From NCBI GenBank assembly GCA_930367215.1, contig OV884058.1, positions 219,584,208-219,648,207 on the forward strand: a stretch of DNA of 64,000 bases, given 5' to 3'. The DNA comes from Pollenia angustigena (lineage: Eukaryota; Arthropoda; Insecta; Diptera; Polleniidae). Positions within the stretch are counted from its first letter, which is position 1. Each line of letters begins with the position of its first letter. Shown one piece after another: positions 56,581 to 64,000 of this stretch. A program made the translations under genes and the position numbers. Under the pieces are notes generated by a model, which was not told where the DNA came from, did not search any database, and worked only from the letters and a program-made list of their open reading frames with translations.

Positions 56581-57469
56581 ATCAAACATATTAGAAGATC
56601 TATGTAAACAATTTAAGGCGTACATGGCAATATTGAACTTAAGGAAATCGTTAAGTTTCGTGAAACTTTCATTTGATTAAACCAAATGCGAAACTGATCG
56701 CACATTCCGTACGGAATCAGATGTTTTTTGATTTTTTTATGGTAACGCTGGTGGTGAATGGTATAAAAAGCACAGAGCACACAGAGGCGTCACGAAACAG
56801 AAAATATTGTGTGTTTTTCTGTCTTTTTCTTCGAAAGCTGCCCTTTTTGCGTTTTTTGTTTTGATTATGCAATTTATGGTGATAGTAGCGGCCTGTTTTT
56901 ACACATTGTCACTTCACTAACAAAAAATGTTTTCTTTCTCTTTCTTCGAAAGCTGCCCTCGCAAATGATTAAGGCATATTTCATACGTCACTTTTTTCAT
57001 CTCTGTATGCTTTGTAATAAAAAGAGAGAGATAAAAAAGAGGGAGTTATGCTAACATGTACATATTGGCATGAAATTAAAACCTTTTAAGTGATAAAATC
57101 CCGGTTTTCTTAATTATGTATAATTTTTAAGCAAAATATCAAACAAACAAGAAATTTCGTTACAACTTAAATACTTATCTGTATTTACAAATGAACCATA
57201 AATTTACAAAAATAAATTAACACTTATGCCCAATTTTCAGGATAGTATTTAAAATCGTATTTAAAACAGATTGGTTTTTTGAGTTTTATTTGAAAAAGTC
57301 TTATTTTATTAAGATAAAAGTATGGTAGCACTACTAAATACAAAAAAAAATATAAAGTGTATTTATTTACAAGGTGGTCAGAAAAAACAGCTGACTGTTA
57401 ATGCTTTGCCTGTTGTTGTTGTATTGTTGTGATATTGAGGCCACCTTGCTAAAATATTACAATGGAAAC
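56581..57469. other. Intergenic stretch with one dispersed repeat
   Basis: 56638-56735 is the reverse-complement relative of 63270-63365 (both hold CACATTCCGTACGGAATC). Two near-identical CTTCGAAAGCTGCCCT blocks occur at 56830 and 56944. No gene. Confidence 0.45.
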
Positions 57470-57472
57470 TTA

Positions 57473-58431
57473 AGCTGGGATCACACGATTGCCGCAAATG
57501 CACCAATATGACTGAATTTTGATTGTGCTTTATTGACGCACAGTAATAAAATTGCACCAACCAAATATTCTGAAATCACACGATTGCCCTGTTTTAAACA
57601 AATTTAAATGCCGCTAGTTGGTACAAAGCAAAATGGATACAAAAATTGCCGCAGCACAGTCACACGATTGTTCCTACTTGTGTAGACTACGAAAACAGCT
57701 GTTGTGGTAGCTTTTTTATTCTAGTTGGTTTGTTCATTAAAAAAAAAAAGAAAATTTTATCATAAGTATATTTAAACGAATTTTTGTTGAATACTTTTAT
57801 TTGAAATATTTTAAGAAAAATATGTGAAATGTTAAAGACAAATATCTGTAAAAGAAATAATTCTTTTTTTTTTTAATATCTTGAATAAAAATATTCACGG
57901 TGAATAGCTATGCTTGTGAACATACATATTTCGCTAATAGCAATAATTAAAAAAAAAAATTATAACGCATAATAAATAAATTCATATTTATCTTTTTTAA
58001 ATCCAAAAAAGAAACACTAAGGGCCATTATTACAACTTGAAGTTAGCTAAAGTTAAGATTAAATTGACAGATAATAATGTGTTATCTGTCAAAAAACGTC
58101 TGTTAACTGTCGGATAACAGCTTACGCCAAGTTATAATAATGGCCCTAAAAAGTAAATTTAATACAAAAATGGCAAATATTGGCGCGAATTGTGTTGTTT
58201 GATTGCCGCACAAGAGCACAATAAATATTGGTGCATTTTTGTTATTTTTATTGACGCGCGGTTGCATAGCACCAGTCACACGATTGCCGCACCAGGGTTG
58301 CATTTGATTGGTAAAAGCAAGCACAATATTGTCCTCGATTGGTACATGAGCCATTTGATTGTGCAATCACACGATTGGGGTATTAAAAAGTGTGAAAATT
58401 GGTGCATTGCGGCAATCGTGTGATCCAAGCT
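57473..58431. mobile_element. TTA-flanked element with TIR AGCTGGGATCACACGATTG
   Basis: TTA at 57470-57472 and 58432-58434. Inverted ends extend about 38 bp and include GATTGCCGCAA and GGTGCATT-type blocks. TCACACGATTGCC recurs at least four times inside, in both orientations. PIF/Harbinger-type duplication; no transposase. One nested MITE. Confidence 0.82.
58021..58146. mobile_element. TAA-flanked MITE nested in the previous element
   Basis: 126 bp; TAA at 58018-58020 and 58147-58149; ends GGGCCATTATTACAACTTG and CAAGTTATAATAATGGCCC. Confidence 0.82.
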
Positions 58432-58434
58432 TTA

Positions 58435-59866
58435 AGTTGAAATCAAGTGTACCACATCGGTGACTTAAGTTTCACTTAAGTTTTAAGTGAAGAAGAGAAT
58501 TTTGTGTTTAAAACGATTTTAAAAATAAATGTGTTTTAATATCAATCCTGAAAATTGGCCATTAATATTTTTTAATTAAAACAAAAACTTCCAATTTTTC
58601 TTAAACAATAAAATATTGTTTTATTAAAAAAAACTACTACATACTTCCTATTGTTAAATTCTACCTATTAATACACAGAACTGTTTACTATTTTTTAATA
58701 TATGTATGTGTGTGTATATGTTTATACAAATATATTATTTTAAAGGCTTTTTTTCAAATATTACGAACGATATCAAAAAAAAAAAAATCAACTCTAAAAA
58801 GTCTTTTCAAAAAACAAAAAATAAACGAAAATAAAACATTATTCTACTCCATTTTTCTCTTATTATTATTAAAAAAAAGAAAGAAAAAATAAAACAAAAC
58901 AAAAAAAGAACGAAACTTAATAAGCTTTATGTCCTCTAAAAATAAAAAACAAAAAAGTATATTGTAAAATATTTAAAAAAAAAAACAAATTATATTTTTT
59001 AAATTATCAAAAAAAAAATATATATATTAAAATAAATTTATTTATACTTTCTGTACCATTTTTAAGCTAAATAACTAAACAACAGCAACAACAAATAAAA
59101 ATTAAACAATTAATTATTAAAATAAAAATAGTCCTGTGTAAAAAACAAAAAATGTCATTAGTTGCTAAATAATAAAATATATATTTTATTTTTTGTAATA
59201 TTTAAATGTTTGCTTACATTTAATTTTTATTTTTTTTTTAGTATATACATATTAAAATAATCAAATTTTTATTATATACAATACATAAATATATTTTTTT
59301 CTTAAAGAAATTGTTATTATATTAAGGTCTTAATAATTTTTTGGATTTAAATTATTAAGAATGATGGAAAAATCTATTAAAATAATAAAAACAAAAAAAA
59401 AATAAAAGTAATTTTTTTTTTTTTTATCGATGTCAATGCTGAGATAAAATTATTTGTATAATACTATAATTGTAATATATTTAATTATTTATAATAAAAA
59501 CTTAAATATAAAAACAAAAAGAATCCCTTTAATGTATAATGTAATAACAAAGTTATTTGTTTTAAATAAATCTTTAATTATAATTAAAATTTTCATAACA
59601 ACTGTTTTCTAAAATTAAAAAGTTTAATTTGGTTTCAAAAATAGGTAAGTCATGTGAATATAGGAGTCAAAATGGCTGATTCCAGAAAATATCAGTAAAA
59701 GCGATTTTTGTGTGCTGGTCTGTGGGAATCGGAGAGGGAAATTCGAATTTTTTTTTGTACACTTGAACTTTATGAAACTACTACAACTACTTTTTTCGAA
59801 CGCATGTTGCTCATATTGTAATATGATTTCATCGTTAGTCATTTTTAAGTTGAATATAAAAAAGAC
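58435..59866. other. Very A+T-rich stretch, nothing recognised
   Basis: Long A and T runs (for example 58770-59040, 59390-59430); no coding signal and no ends identified. Confidence 0.5.
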
Positions 59867-59869
59867 TTA

Positions 59870-60597
59870 AGGCAGAGTTAGCCGAACGTTCACGTCCCCT
59901 AATGGAACGTCTGGTTCGTTTTGTCATTTGCAAACAATGCAAATGCTTACTGAATTTAAATGTCACGTTGACGGAACGTCTCGATCTGTATTAAACAGAT
60001 TTGTATGCCGTTGTTACGTGACAGTTGTAAAGCAGTGATGGGCTGCTTGTATGTTAAATTGAATGCGGGTATTTTTGCTCGTTTTTGGTACTTTTTTCAG
60101 TTAAGCTATGGAATTGAGACAAAACAACTTAATATACAACATATTTCCATATAAACAAATATATTTATGTTTAGATGTACAATACATATAAACAAATGCA
60201 TATACACATACAATGGAAATGTGAAAAGAATAAAAGGCTTTAATTGGTAGCAAAACCTTGTTTGGTGCATACACCACAATACAATATAGGTATCTATTGT
60301 TATAATATATATGCTAAAATACAAATTTGTTTATTGAAAATCTATAATATAAACATTAAACTATTAACGTTTTTTACATACACAAAATACTTTTTTAATA
60401 CCATTTAAATCACTTGGTACTTTTTAAAACATTTTTGATTCCCATCACTGTGTGATTTGCTTTATGTATACTATTGTTTTTTGTTTATGTATAGAAAAAA
60501 CATAAACCACGTTTTTAAATGTTCTATAAGTGCACCAACGTGCTTACAGTACGGTGCGGTACATTACGGGTACAGCAACGTTCGCCTAACTAGGCCT
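59870..60597. mobile_element. TTA-flanked MITE (first of an abutting pair)
   Basis: TTA at 59867-59869 and 60598-60600. Ends AGGCAGAGTTAGCCGAACG and CGTTCGCCTAACTAGGCCT. Confidence 0.75.
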
Positions 60598-60600
60598 TTA

Positions 60601-61456
60601 GGCTGGGTTTTTGAGATCTCAGTTAAACTAGGTTTAGTTAATTTGAAAACTGACGGAACAGCTGGAAAAATTGGAGTTTCAGACTACGTTCAACTAGTGC
60701 TGGGAAAGTATCGATAGACTATCGATATTATCGATATTATCGATAGTCGTAAAATATCGAAAATATCGATAGGAAAAATATAAATATCGATATTATTATT
60801 ATTTAAAATACAGCTATGAAGACATCTAACAGCAGCTATACACACACGGTTAATTGCCTCAAATTTGTACATGCTTTTATTAATTCGTGCTGAATTGCAG
60901 CAATGAATACGAACAACAAGAATGGCAAGTGGTATGGATTGCTTAGCTGTGCTTTTTACAGCTAATTATTGGCATTTATGTGGAAATTTATATATGTTCA
61001 CTTTGGGACTGAAATGTCAAATATTTTTGTAATGTTGTAAAAATAAGGCAAATCCAAATGCAATTGCAAGCATAGGACAAAACAATGAACGACCATTAGA
61101 GGATAAGTCCGCTAGATTGATTACCTTTTTGGGTTTAGAATTTAGAAAATTTTTTAAAGTTGCAATGGAATATCTTATAGTCGCTGTTACTTCGGGGCCT
61201 TCAGAAAGGTTCTTATCAATTTTTAAAAAACTGCCATCTAAAATAACAATAAAGTGATAAAAACAATGGACTGCAGCCTTATAAAAAAATAATTAAAGTT
61301 TTCCAAAAAAGTGCAAACATTCAGTCGATAGTAATATCGATATATCGATAGTGAAATCTGAACTATCGATAAATATCGATAGTAGAAAATATCGATAGTA
61401 TCCCAGCACTACGTTCAACTAAGTTTAAATTTAATCCACATCTCAACAACCCGGCC
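60601..61456. mobile_element. TTA-flanked MITE split by a hAT insertion (second of the pair)
   Basis: TTA at 60598-60600 (shared with the preceding MITE) and 61457-61459. Ends GGCTGGGTTTTTGAGAT and ATCTCAACAACCCGGCC. Without the nested hAT and its duplication it is about 131 bp. Confidence 0.78.
60695..61411. mobile_element. hAT deletion derivative with DRE-like arrays, TSD CGTTCAAC
   Basis: Perfect 8-bp duplications CGTTCAAC at 60687-60694 and 61412-61419. Ends TAGTGCTGGGAAAGTATCG and GATAGTATCCCAGCACTA. Eleven TATCGATA octamers lie in the two arms. The plus strand near 61150-61230 keeps the dimerisation signature (GPSERFLSIFKK). Longer than its relative at 31780-32269 by an internal block (about 60925-61105), so the two are independent deletions of one autonomous parent. 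Confidence 0.9.
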
Positions 61457-61459
61457 TTA

Positions 61460-62112
61460 AAAATCTTTTAAGACAAGCATGTTGTTTTCTTCCATATATT
61501 CCTAAAATTGTTATTACAAAGAATGAAATAATTCCAAAATAAACAAATAAAAAAGTTTTGAACTAAATATCGAAATTTAAATTTTTTCTAAAATCGAAAA
61601 ATTTCATTTTTTTTATAAGGAAAACTTTACAAAACCAGGTACAACAAGGTGTTGTTGTTTGAATTTCTTTAAGAAATTCGCCATTTTTGATCGCAGGTAT
61701 TATCCAAAAATTTGCGTCAACATGTAGTTTAATAAAAACGAACAAAAATTAATCAAAAATTCGAATTTCGAATTTTTTTTTGTAGTAACTTCCGTTTGCA
61801 TTTAAGGTGACGATATTATACCCTTTTTTCTTCGGTGAAGAGTATAAAAGGAGTTGTGTATTTGCATAAACAACCTTGAGTAAAAAGTGTATATAATAGT
61901 CTTAGCTATTTATAATCTCAAATACAATTACATAATTATGTTATACGGTAAAAAAATAAATACACCAGTCTCTTGAGGGAAACAAACCCGCAAACCTCGC
62001 ACTGATAGGCTATCTCACTACCAACTAGCCTACCGGGGTACACAATCTAATCTTAAAATAAATATTATATAACAATTTGATTGCACAGGACAAAACAACA
62101 AAATTTTCCAGG
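61460..62112. other. Intergenic stretch with a Helitron-like 5' fragment and a tRNA-like block
   Basis: 61815-61855 (TATACCC and CGGTGAAGAGTATA) resembles the INE-1-like 5' end. The tRNA-like block is listed separately. No gene. Confidence 0.4.
61970..62040 (-). tRNA. Decayed tRNA-like block
   Basis: Minus strand: GGCTAGTTGGTAGTGAG resembles an A box and GCGGGTTTGTTTCCC a B box with TTCGA changed to TTTGT. The D stem does not pair well, so this is a tRNA-derived relic or SINE head rather than a tRNA gene. Confidence 0.35.
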
Positions 62113-62184
62113 GTGCTACTCAGGGCTGCCAGATTTGACGATTTATCGTCATTTTGTCGATTTTTTGTTCCGAAATTACTTGGT

Positions 62185-62487
62185 GGCCACACGATCAAGT
62201 TTTGCCTCTCAATTCCTTTCAATTTGCAATACACTCTCAGTTTTTACTAACACACTCACACTTTTTAAATTGACCACGAGATGGCTTTCAATTTCACCTT
62301 TCCATTTGTTTGGCAGTTTACTTTCAATTTAACAGCTGAGTACACGTTTGTCTCTGTTGTTGTTGACATCTTGGAAGTAAATTGCTTACAAATTAAGTGC
62401 AGCCTACGTCACAGCTTTCAATTTATGTAAATTTTGACAAGCAGTATATGTAAAAGACTATCAAGAACAACTTGACCGTGTGGCCGC
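62185..62487. mobile_element. TIR element nested in hAT
   Basis: Ends GGCCACACGATCAAGTT and AACTTGACCGTGTGGCC. Interior is Thr/Ser-codon-poor, non-coding, with CTTTCAATTT blocks repeated. Confidence 0.65.
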
Positions 62488-63174
62488 AGTGTTAGCAAAG
62501 TGACGATTTGCTGATTTTTTTTCTAAAAAGTGACGATTTTTTTAGTCTCCAAAGTCTGAATAAAGCATTAAATTTTCTGACACGTTCGTTTTTTAATATT
62601 GTAATGTTTAACAGCCGTACCTTAACAATAGCGGAATGTGAAACGGTTTCTTTCGCTTAGCGTTTACTCTGATATGCCATACCTAAGCAAGAGCGTCAAC
62701 GTTGTATTACGAACAGAAGTGATAGCTTTCTTGTTTAATAAAATCAACAAATTGTAAATAAAAATAGAGAAAAAAACGTTAGATTGACCAAAAAATAGCT
62801 AAATTGCCATTCATTAATTAACGAAAGCGGCAAACTTCACTATTAAACGAGCTGTCAAAATCGGTTTTTCCAATTGCAAATCGTTGAGGCCGCTCTATTC
62901 AAAAATTAGAAAACGTGTGCTGATTTTGTTTACTTACGGCTGTAATATGCAAGTTTTAAGAAAATCTTGAAATGATTATTTTCAGAGTACAAAAACAACA
63001 TTGTAACACTTTGTTTATCTTTCGTCAAACCATCATCGAATGAATTTTTTACGACTCTCTGTATAAATCATTTTTCAACAATTATACGCCGAACATTTCA
63101 CGAGTTGTAGCTACAAGAGTCTCATACGATTCTGGAAATGAAAGACACGATAGATAATTTTAACCCACGTCTTA

Positions 63175-63444
63175 AGGCCTAACCATAACATGCATAGCCG
63201 TGCTTAACCTACTGTCAAAAATAACCAAAAAGTCTCTCAAATGTATTTAAAAAAACTATAACAAAATCAAAAAGCATTTGATTCCGTACGGAATGTGCGA
63301 TTAGTTTCGGACTTTGCTTATGCAAATGACAGTTTCATAAAACTTTACAAAGAGTTTCCGTAAGTTCTATATGGTTTGCTTCATATGATTTAAATTTATT
63401 CGCACATTTGCTTAATCCAACTTAAGCACATTATGGTTAGGCCT
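63175..63444. mobile_element. TTA-flanked MITE nested in hAT
   Basis: TTA at 63172-63174 and 63445-63447. Ends AGGCCTAACCATAA and TTATGGTTAGGCCT are perfect over 14 bp. Contains the GATTCCGTACGGAATGTGC block shared in reverse with 56690-56715. Confidence 0.82.
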
Positions 63445-63655
63445 TTAAACGATTCCCACAACGATTAAAGTAGCGTTTTTCGCTGTGCTTTGGAAGAATC
63501 TCAGTCGTGTTACAAAACATTGTTAAAAAAACACTAAACTTTAAGTTTTCCGATTTTTTGACGATTTTTCGAAACGTGAAAGACGATTTTTTTTTATTTT
63601 TTCTCAGGAAATTGACGATTTACTCAATAATTTATCTGGCAGCCCTGGTGCTACT

Positions 63656-64000
63656 CCCTATTGCGATGCGAAAGAAAATTGTGGCAAATCTTTTGCGCAT
63701 TTGTCTTTCGCATCTTTTTATTGTTTTCTTTTCGCGAATCATCACTATTTTATATAAATTTAAACATTTTTCAGTTATATCATTATAATTATATATTTTC
63801 AGTTATCAAATAATAAAAAATTAGGTTGATCGATTATTCGACATTTTTCAGAAACCGGTTTTCGAATATTTCGACTATATAAATCAGACCAGGCCAAGGC
63901 GAATTCATCCCAGGTAATCTCGGTACTACAACAAGTACAACTCGTACAAAAACCACAAGCAATTTGTTTTTGTAAAATCATTGTACAATGTCAAAAACAG
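63656..64000. other. Window end; inverted relative of 26128-26195
   Basis: 63815-63885 shares CGATTATTCGA, GAAACCGGTTTTCG and AATATTTCGACTATATA with the other copy in reverse. No gene. Confidence 0.45.

Larger units (their letters stand above)
62121..63647. mobile_element. hAT element, TSD GTGCTACT, with nested MITEs
   Basis: Perfect 8-bp duplications GTGCTACT at 62113-62120 and 63648-63655. Ends CAGGGCTGCCAGAT and ATCTGGCAGCCCTG, followed inside by repeated TGACGATTT blocks. Nested: 62185-62487 and 63175-63444. No transposase frame. Confidence 0.88.

Noticed and set aside
61970..62040. Considered as a functional tRNA gene
   Set aside because: B box altered (TTTGT for TTCGA) and D stem does not pair; kept as a tRNA-derived relic.

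Overview
The window looks like a gene-poor, A+T-rich, transposon-packed stretch of a higher dipteran (brachyceran, probably calyptrate) fly genome. The basis is one well-recognised gene, a Crtc (TORC) orthologue with the fly-type start MANPRKFSEK and the fly-type C terminus, plus fly-type mobile elements: a Jockey-clade LINE, INE-1/DINE-1-like Helitrons, many hAT, PIF/Harbinger-type and pogo/Tigger-type non-autonomous elements. The species cannot be named from the sequence alone.

Layout. 1-3152: 3' part of a Jockey-clade LINE with an uninterrupted 890-codon ORF2 and a poly(A) tail. 3153-48600: about 45 kb without a recognisable host coding exon, made of nested and decayed repeats. At least nine elements carry exact 8-bp hAT-type target duplications (5024-6709, 7277-8346, 8557-10010, 17794-18200, 20033-20338, 26363-27526, 30354-32862, 37740-39639, plus 60695-61411 and 62121-63647 downstream of the gene). 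Several carry a 3-bp TTA/TAA duplication, two carry pogo-type TA duplications. There are also Helitron-like copies, tandem arrays (561, 117, 112, about 80 and about 300 bp periods), a LINE fragment and a Tc1-like transposase relic. A possible non-coding first exon ends at a consensus splice donor at 16981. 48888-51503: Crtc on the plus strand, with the CREB-binding and transactivation ends in one exon. 51504-64000: an in-frame open extension after the Crtc stop, then A+T-rich 3' sequence and more nested MITEs.

Most notable points: (i) the Crtc TGA is followed by 105 in-frame sense codons, with a phase-0 splice-donor match at 51801, suggesting stop readthrough or an alternative longer isoform; (ii) a dispersed repeat whose three copies contain a hammerhead-ribozyme-like fold, two with the catalytic core intact; (iii) hAT ends packed with TATCGATA, the DRE octamer bound by DREF, itself a BED-finger protein related to hAT transposases; (iv) a four-level transposon nest at 30354-32862; (v) two pairs of TTA/TAA-type MITEs that abut and share one target trinucleotide.

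All calls come from reading the sequence and the translated frames by eye; no database search was run. Element boundaries backed by matched duplications are reliable to the base. Boundaries of decayed repeats are approximate.
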